In this document: positions 17,275 to 25,803 of the stretch, piece by piece | Numbering within the stretch: the first letter of the stretch is position 1 | Layout of the letters: each line of letters starts with the position of its first letter | From: Clostridia bacterium | Lineage (GTDB): Bacteria > Bacillota > Clostridia > UBA1381 | Direction: 5' to 3' | Length of the DNA stretch: 62,330 bases | Assembly: GCA_900751885.1 (NCBI GenBank) | Contig: CAADTH010000046.1 | Span: 1 to 62,330, forward strand | Program-made: the position numbers and the translations under genes | Notes under the pieces: model-generated | The model's database searches: none | Told to the model about the DNA's origin: nothing | What the model saw: the letters and a program-made list of their open reading frames with translations, nothing else

Positions 17275-17400
17275 TAGGCTGTAAAAAGAGGAAACGCTTT
17301 CATTATCCCACAATTCAATCTGTCTTGGCGTTTCCTCTTTCTTTTCATTTTATTTATCGCTCTGTTTTACTCTTCTAAGCTGTAAAAAGAGGAAACGCTT
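17275..17400 (-). promoter_or_regulatory. Three-arm hairpin element with alternative pairing, upstream of the PL26 gene
   Basis: A 28-base segment (CTGTAAAAAGAGGAAACGCT core) occurs at about 17273-17300 and again at 17373-17400 with one mismatch in the first part. Between them lies the reverse arm GCGTTTCCTCTTT at 17328-17340. The middle arm can pair with either flanking copy, 13 bp each way. On the minus strand the pairing with the left copy (17285-17297) ends in TTTTT, making an intrinsic terminator, while pairing with the right copy (17386-17398) would block it. It ends SpoIID transcription and could attenuate read-through into the lyase gene. Confidence 0.6.
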
Positions 17401-17468
17401 ATATTATATCACTTTTTCTCAGATCGTCCTTATAAATATCCTGTCAAACACTATGAAAATCCGGTATC

Positions 17469-18461
17469 CTATTTCTGGATTTCTACGCCTGTGTAATAGG
17501 TCTTTAAAATTTCCTCATAATTCTTTCCCTGGCTTGCCAGGTAGTTTGCGCCGTACTGACTCATCCCGACGCCATGTCCATACCCCTTTGCAGGCATATA
17601 GATTTTCCCATTTTCCTCATGGATATCAACATTGGTGGAGCGCAAATCGAACATAGTTCGAAATTTTGTCCCCTTCACCTTCACGCCGCCAAGCTCAATC
17701 GAGATGATGCCGCCTGCCTCGCTTCGCTCAATTGCCCCATACAGTCCTTTGCTCCAGTCTATCCCCTCTACAGCCGCTTCCGCCTTTTTCTTGAATTCAT
17801 CGACTGTGAGGTCAACCTCTGAATTGTATTTCGGCGACACCTTATCTCCCTCGCTGTCTACGCTCTGAAGATAGGGCACATCTCCTCCCCAAACGTCAGC
17901 GGCACGCTCTGTCTTTCCGCTGGAGGTGGAGTGAAAGACCGCGTTGACCGGCTGTCCCTCATAGACCATAATCTGTCCGGCAGTGTCCTCCACTGCTTTG
18001 CTGATTTTCTGCCAGTTGCTGTCTGCATCCTTTGCATCCCATTTGGCTTTTCTGTCCGCCTCGGAAATCCATGCCTTACAGTGCTTATAATCCGTGCAGG
18101 TATCCGCGCCCTTGTGCTCGGGCGGTGTACCGTTTTTCTTATAGTTTTCGATATGGTTCATTAGGTAGCTTCTCGCGGCAACTGCCTGTGCCTTGAGCGC
18201 TTCCATCTCAAAGCTGACCGGCATTTCCGCGGAGACAACTCCCTTTAAATATTCTGTGGTGTCCATCTCTACTACCTTGTCCTCCGCCTTGATATAGACC
18301 TTGACTGTAGATACCATCTCAGGCTTTGCAGGTACGGTCTTCTCCTGCTTTGTTTCGCCAGGTGTATAAAATCCAAAGTGGGATATGATGAGATAAGGGA
18401 GTAATATCAGCACCAGTATTATTAACACAATTGAAATTATGATTTTTTTCATATGCTTCAC
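17469..18461 (-). CDS. spoIID: SpoIID-like protein (lytic transglycosylase family)
   Basis: 330 aa from a GTG start with AGGTGAGGTGA upstream. Has an N-terminal membrane anchor (IIISIVLIILVLILLPYLII). The SpoIID domain contains EYLKGVVSAEMPVSFEMEAL and AQAVAARSYL, then HSTSSGKTERAADVWGG and GYGHGVGMSQYGANYLA. In Bacillus, SpoIID degrades denuded peptidoglycan during forespore engulfment. It is monocistronic between two terminators. A GATACATT motif near 18504-18497 resembles a sigma-E -10, as expected for this gene, but the -35 is weak. Confidence 0.9.
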   Translation of the reverse strand: MKHMKKIIISIVLIILVLILLPYLIISHFGFYTPGETKQEKTVPAKPEMVSTVKVYIKAEDKVVEMDTTEYLKGVVSAEMPVSFEMEALKAQAVAARSYLMNHIENYKKNGTPPEHKGADTCTDYKHCKAWISEADRKAKWDAKDADSNWQKISKAVEDTAGQIMVYEGQPVNAVFHSTSSGKTERAADVWGGDVPYLQSVDSEGDKVSPKYNSEVDLTVDEFKKKAEAAVEGIDWSKGLYGAIERSEAGGIISIELGGVKVKGTKFRTMFDLRSTNVDIHEENGKIYMPAKGYGHGVGMSQYGANYLASQGKNYEEILKTYYTGVEIQK

Positions 18462-18526
18462 GCGCTATCACCTCACCTGTTATCTATATGTGGACAATGT
18501 ATCAGATATGTGTTTTATTATAACAC

Positions 18527-18552
18527 AAAAAGGAGCCTTTTGGCTCCTTTTT
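18527..18552. terminator. Bidirectional terminator after the CE12 gene
   Basis: AAAAAGGAGCC, TTTT, GGCTCCTTTTT: a perfect stem, 15 bases after the esterase stop codon. It isolates the esterase gene from spoIID. Confidence 0.85.
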
Positions 18553-18567
18553 GATTGAATGTTTCTG

Positions 18568-21500
18568 CTATTGAATTGGTGTTGCTTCTGTATAATTTGC
18601 CATTACATCATTCCACAGGAACAACTTCAAGGTATTGCTTTCCTCTTTCTTTGTATAATCGACTGTAATCTCTCCTGTATCGCCGACAAATGCCTGCTTA
18701 TTAAGTCCTACTCCCACAAACACACCGTTTGCGTCATACTCTGCAACATAAGCATTTACGGTTTTTCCCGTCACTCCTGTCAAGGAAGCCGTCACCGTGT
18801 TATCCTCGTATGTTACGTTGTCAACTGTTACATCCTTACCTGCATTCTCATATAACGCAATCAACGCATTCATTGTCATTTCCGATATTGCCCTGCCGCC
18901 TGCTTCTGTAAAGTGATTATGGTCTGTATAGTATCCGCCTTCCAGATATTTCTCTTTTGTTCCATCCTCTTTTTCGCGCTCTTTTATCTCTGGAACAACT
19001 GTCTGCTTTCTGGTTTCTTCCGGATAACTATTATAAAGGTCTGTACCCATCTGTCCAATATCTAAGAAAAGAACATTCATTTCTTCTGCTACTTCTTTGA
19101 TTGTCGAACGGAATGCACCAGTACCTCTTGAGGAATTGAATGTATTTGTCGCCTCATTATAGGTTCCATTTGGAGCCAGCTTTTCAATCGGGCCAATTGG
19201 AGTTGGCGTTAAGAGGACTGGAATTCCTCCTCTTTGTAGAATACCAGTTACGTAGTATTCCAACAGCTGCTTAAACACAGTACCTTCTCCCGATACGCTG
19301 TTGATTCCCATTTGCACTGTGACATAGTCTCCAGGCTTGATGTTAAGCAGTGTGCTTGCCAAATTGTTAATTTGATAGTAGCTTACAAGCGATTTTCCTG
19401 CATTTCCGTTATTGACTACATTAAACTTGCCCTGTGCATACTCGCTGGCAACGTCTCCCCAGCCAACAATTGGTCTTTTGTTCTTTGCAGTGGAATCTCC
19501 GATGATAAATAACGTCGGAATTTCCGCCGCCGGCTGCTGCTCCAGCTTTGAAATTTCAAGATAGGATACCGCCGGAGTAATGTCGGAGTATTCTGGCATT
19601 GACGCTGCCAATCTCGTATATGGAATATCGAAATGTAAATCTAGCACTCCATCCACAACCGCAACGTCAAACTGCGTCTCCTCGAATCCTTCCTCTACCC
19701 GTTCTAAGTCCGCTCCATTGTATTTCGCCGCGCTGTGTTTCAGTTCTCCAATTACCATTGTATTTTCAAGTGCCTCTGCCAAAATAGCACCCTTGACAGA
19801 AGTTTTGATTCTATAGTTTCCGTTTGGCAAATCAACCTTGAAAACAAACTGTTTCGCAGAGGTCACGTGGTCGCCTGTTAAATTGCTGGTGTCCTGGTCG
19901 TCCTTGCCATAGGCAATCCCTGACGCATCAACAAAGCCATATCCTGCCCCGTTGGCATATAATGTGTCTTTTGTCACAGAGGTATATCCATCTGCTACTG
20001 TCGTTGTATCGTCTGTAATTATTTCTTCTCCAAAGTCGAAGCTCAAACCATGGATGATAACCGGGATTGCCTTTGAAATCGGCTCGTCATTCGTATTTGT
20101 ACCCATTGCACGAATATAGACGGTAACAGGCTTTGCACTGGCATCTACTGTCAGTACCCCTGTTGTCTTATTCAGGCTGATTCCCGATAAATTCGTTACT
20201 TCTTCACTGTTTGTTTTATCGTACATCGCATAGGTCATGGTCTTTCCGCTAATCGGTGCACCCTGTCCATCCCTGACCTCTGCCTGATAGGTAACAGCTA
20301 CGCTGTCTTCAAATGGAATCGTGATACTTGTGGTTGGGTTGATAAACGCTACATTGTCCTTAGATCCTGTCAAATGAATCGTTTGTCTTGCTTTTTGTCC
20401 CCTGTTTTCTGCCACAACAACGATTTCACCAGTATCTGCACCCTTTACTACATTTAAAACTGCTTTATGGGAATCGTTTTCATCCGGTACGATTTGTACG
20501 TTTGTAGGATTTCCCTCCAAAGACCATTCTACTGTTCCTGAAAGGTCTGTACCAGATTCATCCTTCAAAAGCGCAGTCAATTTTGTTGACGCTGTTGTCT
20601 CATCTTCTGGGATTACAACAGTTGTTTCCTCTGACGATACAGTAAACGAACTCAAAGTTGGTTTTACAATCGTCATATCTTTGATTCCAACAGAAAGATT
20701 TGTTACTTTATTTACACAAATTGCAAACGCATTTGGCGTTGTTGTCGTAGCCGAATACGGCAGAACGTCAGACTCGCCAATCAGCTGTCCATTCAAGTCA
20801 TATAATTTGTACCAATATGTTCTCTCTTGAGAATCAAAGGACATTTTCAAACGATACCAGGTATCCTTGGAAACCCCGGAAATCGTCCCCAGGCTTGAGC
20901 CATCATATGAAACTGATACTCTGTCGTCTCCCATATGGATTGTGCCGGTTACATACTGCAAGGATATCGGCGCAGCACTGCTTGCATTTCCAAATTTAAT
21001 CTTTGTGTCAACGATAATCTGTTCATTATAGCTTCCAATATTATTTGCAATATACGCGGAAGAACCAGTACTCTCCCCAGAGGTTGCAAGCAGGTATTTG
21101 CTTCCGTCTGTATCCTTTGCCAGACGCATAGTTGCATCGCCCATGCTTCCCCATCCGTTCCAGCCAGGCAAGAGTGGGTCCGGATTATGCTTATTTCCTG
21201 AAGCATATCTTGTCGATTGATATCCTACCAGGCTATCCGTATAATCATCAATGCTAACCGGATAACCTCCTGCCGGATAGATTCTGTTTGCCGGCTTACT
21301 GGTATTTGCTAAAATCGCCATAGGGAAGGAAATCTCCTGTGTTTCACCCTCATATGTTACTTCCGCTTTTACCACCATGTAATAGTTGCCAACTCCGCCT
21401 TCAAGCTTGATATTGGCAGAGGTACTTTTCGGATTGGAATTGTCCATTCCAGTAATTGTAATATAACCATCGTCTGTTTCGTTTCCTGCTACGCTCCATT

Positions 21501-22713
21501 TGACTGCCAGTTCCCCTTTTTGATTCTCTGGGAGCGCCAAATCATTTCCCCATTCTCCATTGATTTTTATGGAAACCGGATAGTTTTTCTCTTCTCCCTT
21601 TGTGGTCGGCACCTCTGGAACCGCATCTGGTTTTTGGGAAAACTCTACGCTTACCATTTTTTCAAGAATGGATGCATCCTGCTCAAAAACAGCGGTAAAC
21701 TTTGTATGTGCCGTAATGTTCATTGCCTCGATTTCTTCAGCTGTATAAAGCGTTACGGTATCATCATCCTTATTCCATCCCTTGAATGTATATCCGCCGC
21801 CCTGGTCTCCAGGCTTATGTGGATTTTCAGGTACGCTGACAGGGCTTGCGCCTTCCTTTACCGACTCTGTCGTCTCTGTTCCATTGACATCATATGTAAT
21901 GGTATAATAGGTATCGGTAATATCAGAGCTTTCAAAATCACGCACAAGAATATTATCGATTCCGATTGTAGCTTTATTTTGTCTGGATGCCGCTACGACA
22001 ATGCTGCCGAGCGTTCCCTGTACGTTGCTTCCCATATTGACAACGCCTTCATAATACGTCTTGCTTCCGTCCAGCGATGTCATCAAAAGCGTTACCGTTT
22101 TTTGTGTAAAGTCCATGACACCTTTTACATGAGTCCATGTGTCATTGGCATATCCTTTGGTAACTGATGCCACCGATGTGGTGTTCGCTGCATCCGCCAG
22201 TGTGGCATCATTGATAACCATTTCTGAATTGCCGACAAGCTGGTCAAATTTTAGAATATAGTCATCACCCTTGTATGTACCAGCCGCTGTCTGTGCTGAA
22301 CCTGAGCTTGCCAGGATGACAAAATCACTGACCCTGTCAGCAGACGACTGCATCTTGTAATCAAATTCAATGACCTGTTTTTCCTGTACCACCTTCGCTT
22401 CATCTGGGAATTGCTTTTGTATCGGTCTGTGACCGCTTGCTCCGCTGCCTGTTCCAAACAGTTCATAGTTTCCGATTGTGGCTGCCGTGTCATTGCCAAG
22501 CGTGACACTCGCTCCGCCGCCGCTGTTGATTGCCGGATGATTTTTTACTGTAACAGCCCATCCTTGTACAATGCTATCACTGGTAGCAGAGTCAAATGAT
22601 TCCTTGTAATACTCCGCCGCATTTGCCGCGATCGGCACCATCACAGCGAACTGTGCCGCCATTGCCAGGGTTATAATCCCTGCCACAGCACGTTTTAACA
22701 GTTTACTTTTCAT
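18568..22713 (-). CDS. Secreted multidomain protein with CE12-type rhamnogalacturonan acetylesterase domain
   Basis: 1381 aa. A signal peptide (1-32) ends in ANAA. A concanavalin-like segment (about 35-265) precedes an InlB-type repeat (about 268-345; ITYDVNG, YTFKGWNKDDD, FTAVFEQ), then Ig-like and a second concanavalin-like segments. The esterase (about 1060-1285) has the SGNH blocks LFIIGDSTAKN (Ser), NNGNAGKS (Gly), GINSVSGEG and DHNHFTEAGG (Asp-His). The last 95 residues look Ig-like. Such esterases remove acetyl groups from rhamnogalacturonan. No sortase or SLH anchor is seen. It pairs functionally with the PL26 lyase. Confidence 0.82.
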   Translation of the reverse strand: MKSKLLKRAVAGIITLAMAAQFAVMVPIAANAAEYYKESFDSATSDSIVQGWAVTVKNHPAINSGGGASVTLGNDTAATIGNYELFGTGSGASGHRPIQKQFPDEAKVVQEKQVIEFDYKMQSSADRVSDFVILASSGSAQTAAGTYKGDDYILKFDQLVGNSEMVINDATLADAANTTSVASVTKGYANDTWTHVKGVMDFTQKTVTLLMTSLDGSKTYYEGVVNMGSNVQGTLGSIVVAASRQNKATIGIDNILVRDFESSDITDTYYTITYDVNGTETTESVKEGASPVSVPENPHKPGDQGGGYTFKGWNKDDDTVTLYTAEEIEAMNITAHTKFTAVFEQDASILEKMVSVEFSQKPDAVPEVPTTKGEEKNYPVSIKINGEWGNDLALPENQKGELAVKWSVAGNETDDGYITITGMDNSNPKSTSANIKLEGGVGNYYMVVKAEVTYEGETQEISFPMAILANTSKPANRIYPAGGYPVSIDDYTDSLVGYQSTRYASGNKHNPDPLLPGWNGWGSMGDATMRLAKDTDGSKYLLATSGESTGSSAYIANNIGSYNEQIIVDTKIKFGNASSAAPISLQYVTGTIHMGDDRVSVSYDGSSLGTISGVSKDTWYRLKMSFDSQERTYWYKLYDLNGQLIGESDVLPYSATTTTPNAFAICVNKVTNLSVGIKDMTIVKPTLSSFTVSSEETTVVIPEDETTASTKLTALLKDESGTDLSGTVEWSLEGNPTNVQIVPDENDSHKAVLNVVKGADTGEIVVVAENRGQKARQTIHLTGSKDNVAFINPTTSITIPFEDSVAVTYQAEVRDGQGAPISGKTMTYAMYDKTNSEEVTNLSGISLNKTTGVLTVDASAKPVTVYIRAMGTNTNDEPISKAIPVIIHGLSFDFGEEIITDDTTTVADGYTSVTKDTLYANGAGYGFVDASGIAYGKDDQDTSNLTGDHVTSAKQFVFKVDLPNGNYRIKTSVKGAILAEALENTMVIGELKHSAAKYNGADLERVEEGFEETQFDVAVVDGVLDLHFDIPYTRLAASMPEYSDITPAVSYLEISKLEQQPAAEIPTLFIIGDSTAKNKRPIVGWGDVASEYAQGKFNVVNNGNAGKSLVSYYQINNLASTLLNIKPGDYVTVQMGINSVSGEGTVFKQLLEYYVTGILQRGGIPVLLTPTPIGPIEKLAPNGTYNEATNTFNSSRGTGAFRSTIKEVAEEMNVLFLDIGQMGTDLYNSYPEETRKQTVVPEIKEREKEDGTKEKYLEGGYYTDHNHFTEAGGRAISEMTMNALIALYENAGKDVTVDNVTYEDNTVTASLTGVTGKTVNAYVAEYDANGVFVGVGLNKQAFVGDTGEITVDYTKKEESNTLKLFLWNDVMANYTEATPIQ

Positions 22714-22750
22714 TGCTTCTCTCCCTCTCTCTTAAAATGTATGTATTATC

Positions 22751-22780
22751 CTGTTTTTATAAAGTACTTTACAAAAACAG
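22751..22780 (-). promoter_or_regulatory. Near-perfect 30-bp palindrome before the CE12 gene
   Basis: CTGTTTTTATAAAG, TA, CTTTACAAAAACAG: 14-base arms with one mismatch, about 40 bases before the start codon. On the minus strand a -10 (TATAAT) is seen just upstream, so this lies in the early leader or around the start site. It could be an operator or a leader hairpin. Confidence 0.5.
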
Positions 22781-22902
22781 ATATCCTATCTCCTATTATA
22801 ATATATCTTTTTTCATTTGTATAGTGATTTTAACAGTTTTTTTTGTTCATTTTTACGATTTTCCAGCAACCTATACATAAAATTTCCAAGAGACAAGTTT
22901 TG

Positions 22903-22931
22903 TTGAGAAATCAGAGCATGTGTGCTATAAT
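22903..22931 (+). promoter_or_regulatory. Promoter of the queuosine precursor operon
   Basis: -35 TTGAGA (22903-22908), a 17-base spacer, -10 TATAAT (22926-22931). The leader before the start codon at 22968 is only about 30 bases, too short for a preQ1 riboswitch. Confidence 0.75.
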
Positions 22932-22967
22932 AAGTCTCGTATGAGATTTGGACAAGGAGGGATTTGT

Positions 22968-23438
22968 ATGCCGAGAACACAAGAGGAAACCTGCGGGCTT
23001 TCCCTGTTAGGAAATAAAAAAACAACCTATGACGACCACTACAACCCGGATGTGCTGGAGACATTTGTCAACAAGCATCCGGACAACGACTATATGGTGA
23101 CGTTTCACTGTCCCGAATTCACATCCCTGTGCCCTATCACAGGACAGCCTGATTTTGCTGAAATCAAAATCAACTATATTCCGAATGAGCGGATGGTAGA
23201 AAGTAAGTCACTCAAGCTATATCTTTTCAGCTTTCGCAACCAGGGCGATTTTCACGAGGACTGCATCAATATTATTATGAAGGATCTCGTGAAGCTGATG
23301 GAGCCGAAGTATCTGGAGGTTAAAGGAATTTTTACGCCGCGCGGCGGCATCTCGATTTATCCGTTTGCAAACTATGCACAGCCCGGGACGAGATATGAGG
23401 AAATTGCAAAAGCGCGTTTATTCGATTCACTCAATTAA
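22968..23438 (+). CDS. queF: NADPH-dependent 7-cyano-7-deazaguanine reductase
   Basis: 156 aa from the ATG at 22968 (AAGGAGG at 22954-22960). Reduces the nitrile preQ0 to preQ1, the precursor inserted into tRNA for queuosine. It is of the short QueF type (YkvM-like); the catalytic Cys lies in FTSLCPITGQPDFAEI, and the NADPH-binding ESKSLKLYLFSFRN follows. It is the first gene of the operon, although it acts last. Confidence 0.95.
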   Translation: MPRTQEETCGLSLLGNKKTTYDDHYNPDVLETFVNKHPDNDYMVTFHCPEFTSLCPITGQPDFAEIKINYIPNERMVESKSLKLYLFSFRNQGDFHEDCINIIMKDLVKLMEPKYLEVKGIFTPRGGISIYPFANYAQPGTRYEEIAKARLFDSLN

Positions 23439-23448
23439 GGAGGCAGTT

Positions 23449-24114
23449 ATGGAAAGAAAAGCATTAATTGTACTAAGCGGCGGACAGGACAGCACCACCT
23501 GCCTGTTTTGGGCAATCAAGCGGTTTGGGAAAGAAAACGTGTCCGCAATCGGCTTTGACTACGGACAGCGGCATAAATTAGAGCTTGCGTGTGCAAGGGA
23601 TATCTGCAAAGAGACAGGCATTGCGTTTGAGGTGATTCCAACTCCGATTATCAATGAGCTGACTACCAATTCCCTGACGCGCATGGATATTGAGGTGGAA
23701 GAATCTAAGCCCGAGGGCACACCACCGAACACGTTCGTGGAGGGACGAAACCATCTGTTTTTATCCTACGCGGCGATTTACGCGAAAACACACGGCATCA
23801 CCGACCTTGTGACAGGCGTATGCGAGACGGATTTCAGCGGATATCCGGACTGCCGCGATGTGTTTGTGAAGTCCTTAAATGTGACGCTGAATCTGGCAAT
23901 GGATTATCCGTTTGTGATTCATACGCCGCTGATGTGGCTGACCAAAGCCCAAACATGGCAAATGGCAGATGAACTGGGCGTTTTGAATCTTGTGTATCAA
24001 AAGACACTCACCTGCTATAACGGCGTTATCGGTGAGGGCTGCGGCAGCTGCCCCGCGTGCAAGCTCCGCCGCAAGGGATACGAGCAATATCAAAGGAGTA
24101 ACAAGCATGTATGA
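23449..24114 (+). CDS. queC: 7-cyano-7-deazaguanine (preQ0) synthase
   Basis: 221 aa from the ATG at 23449 (AAGGAGG just upstream). An ATP-dependent ligase that converts carboxydeazaguanine and ammonia to preQ0. The N-terminal PP-loop is VLSGGQDSTTCLF and the zinc-binding cysteines are in GEGCGSCPACKLR. It overlaps queD by 8 bases. Confidence 0.96.
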   Translation: MERKALIVLSGGQDSTTCLFWAIKRFGKENVSAIGFDYGQRHKLELACARDICKETGIAFEVIPTPIINELTTNSLTRMDIEVEESKPEGTPPNTFVEGRNHLFLSYAAIYAKTHGITDLVTGVCETDFSGYPDCRDVFVKSLNVTLNLAMDYPFVIHTPLMWLTKAQTWQMADELGVLNLVYQKTLTCYNGVIGEGCGSCPACKLRRKGYEQYQRSNKHV

Positions 24115-24439
24115 GATAAAAAAGACGCTGGAAATCAGCGCGGCACACAGGTTAACGCTGTCTTATCCATCGAAATGTACCAATTTGCACGGTCATAATT
24201 GGATTATTACAATTTATCTGCGAAGCGAAACGCTCAATGAGGATGGAATGATTCTCGATTTTACGCATATCAAGCAGAAGATTCAAGACAAGCTCGACCA
24301 CAAGGTCATCAATGAAGTGGTAAACTTCAATCCCACCGCGGAAAACATGGCAAAATATATCTACGATGAACTTGGGACTGTCTGCTATCGGGTAGACGTA
24401 CAGGAGAGCGAACATAATATCGCAAGCTATTACAGATGA
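24107..24439 (+). CDS. queD: 6-carboxy-5,6,7,8-tetrahydropterin synthase
   Basis: 110 aa from the ATG at 24107. Converts dihydroneopterin triphosphate, the FolE product, to carboxytetrahydropterin. The zinc-binding His residues are in SAAHRL and LHGHNW, with the catalytic LDHKVINEV block following. Its stop codon overlaps an in-frame ATG of the next gene's frame. Confidence 0.95.
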   Translation: MYEIKKTLEISAAHRLTLSYPSKCTNLHGHNWIITIYLRSETLNEDGMILDFTHIKQKIQDKLDHKVINEVVNFNPTAENMAKYIYDELGTVCYRVDVQESEHNIASYYR

Positions 24440-24450
24440 TGGAGGATACA

Positions 24451-25137
24451 ATGACATATAAAGTAGTAGAATTATTCGACAGCATCGACGGCGAGGGCAT
24501 CCGCACCGGACAGCCTGCAACCTTTATTCGTCTTGCAGGCTGTAACCTTCGCTGTTCCTACTGCGATACCCTCTATGCGCTGTTTGGCGAAGATACGCCG
24601 TGTGAGTATACCAGCATGACACTTGAACAAATCATGCAAAAGGTGAACCCTGTCTACCGGCGGATTACCCTGACCGGCGGAGAGCCGCTGATTGCAGATG
24701 GCGTGGATAAGCTGTGCCGGCGGCTTTTGGAGGACGGATATGAGGTGAATATCGAGACGAACGGCGCGGTATCAGTTCACGCATTCCGCCGTCTGATGCC
24801 GGATACAGACAAGCTGTTTTTTACCGTGGACTATAAGCTTCCCTCAAGCGGTATGCAGTCTCGCATGCTCGATACAAATTTCACACTCCTCCATCCGTGC
24901 GATGTTATCAAGTTTGTGGTGGGTTCTTCTGATGACGTGACTGTCATGCTGGATGTGATGAAGCGTATTACACCGGCGTATGACACCATGCCGCATATTT
25001 TTGTCGGCGCAGTCTATGGGAAGTATGAAGCAACAGATTTGGTGAATGTATTATTGACAGAGCCTGTCATGAAGGACGCACGGTTTCAGGTACAGCTTCA
25101 CAAACTCATATGGAATCCAGACGAGCGGGGGGTGTAA
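24451..25137 (+). CDS. queE: 7-carboxy-7-deazaguanine synthase (radical SAM)
   Basis: 228 aa. The ATG at 24451 is preferred over one at 24436 because GGAGG lies at 24441-24445. A radical SAM enzyme that contracts carboxytetrahydropterin to carboxydeazaguanine. The cluster motif is CNLRCSYC (CxxxCxxC), followed by LTGGEPL. The GEGIRTGQPATFIRLAGC start is characteristic of QueE. Confidence 0.95.
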   Translation: MTYKVVELFDSIDGEGIRTGQPATFIRLAGCNLRCSYCDTLYALFGEDTPCEYTSMTLEQIMQKVNPVYRRITLTGGEPLIADGVDKLCRRLLEDGYEVNIETNGAVSVHAFRRLMPDTDKLFFTVDYKLPSSGMQSRMLDTNFTLLHPCDVIKFVVGSSDDVTVMLDVMKRITPAYDTMPHIFVGAVYGKYEATDLVNVLLTEPVMKDARFQVQLHKLIWNPDERGV

Positions 25138-25139
25138 GC

Positions 25140-25718
25140 ATGAAAAAAGAATTCAATCATGAAAAGATAGCGGACGCAATCCGTACCATTCTCACTGAGC
25201 TCGGCGACGACCCGAACCGTCCCGGACTTTTGGAGACGCCCGAGCGCGTGGCACGCATGTATGACGAGGTATTTGAGGGAATGCGCTATACGAATGACGA
25301 GATTGCAAAAATGTTCGACAAATGCTTTGACGATGTGGATACCAACGATTTGGTGCTCGTCAAGGACATCGAGGTGTTCAGCTTCTGCGAGCACCACATG
25401 GCACTGATGTATAACATGAGGGTGCATGTGGGATACATTCCGAAGGGAAAGGTCATCGGGCTTTCCAAAATTGCGCGCATCGCGGACATGGTGAGCAAGC
25501 GCCTCCAGCTTCAGGAGCGCATCGGCTGTGACATTGCCGAGATTATGCAGAAGGTAGTCGCAACAGAGGATGTCATCGTCATTATCGAGGGCGAGCATAG
25601 CTGTATGACTGCGCGCGGCATCAAGTCGCGGTCTGCGAAAACGAGAACGAGCGCCATCCGTGGTCTGTTCGATACCGATCATCAGCTTCGAAACGAGGTA
25701 TATGCGCTATTAAAATAG
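25140..25718 (+). CDS. folE: GTP cyclohydrolase I
   Basis: 192 aa from the ATG at 25140. Opens GTP to give dihydroneopterin triphosphate, the first step of both folate and queuosine synthesis. Visible motifs are FSFCEHHMALMYN, with the zinc Cys/His, and EDVIVIIEGEHSCMTARGI near the end. It starts 2 bases after the queE stop. Its place at the end of the que operon indicates it feeds QueD. Confidence 0.96.
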   Translation: MKKEFNHEKIADAIRTILTELGDDPNRPGLLETPERVARMYDEVFEGMRYTNDEIAKMFDKCFDDVDTNDLVLVKDIEVFSFCEHHMALMYNMRVHVGYIPKGKVIGLSKIARIADMVSKRLQLQERIGCDIAEIMQKVVATEDVIVIIEGEHSCMTARGIKSRSAKTRTSAIRGLFDTDHQLRNEVYALLK

Positions 25719-25758
25719 ACCAAAGCCTTACCGCTTTGATCGGTTTATGATATGAATA

Positions 25759-25792
25759 AAAAAATGCTGACAGAGTTCTGTCAGCATTTTTT
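25759..25792. terminator. Bidirectional terminator between que operon and phoU
   Basis: AAAAAATGCTGACAGA, GT, TCTGTCAGCATTTTTT: a perfect stem with A and T flanks. It serves both the que operon (+) and the convergent pst-phoU operon (-). Confidence 0.88.
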
Positions 25793-25803
25793 GTTTGTAT
25801 CGT

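Noticed and set aside
22781..22967. preQ1 riboswitch upstream of queF
   Set aside because: The promoter leaves only about 30 bases of leader, and no preQ1-I-like C-rich aptamer was seen.
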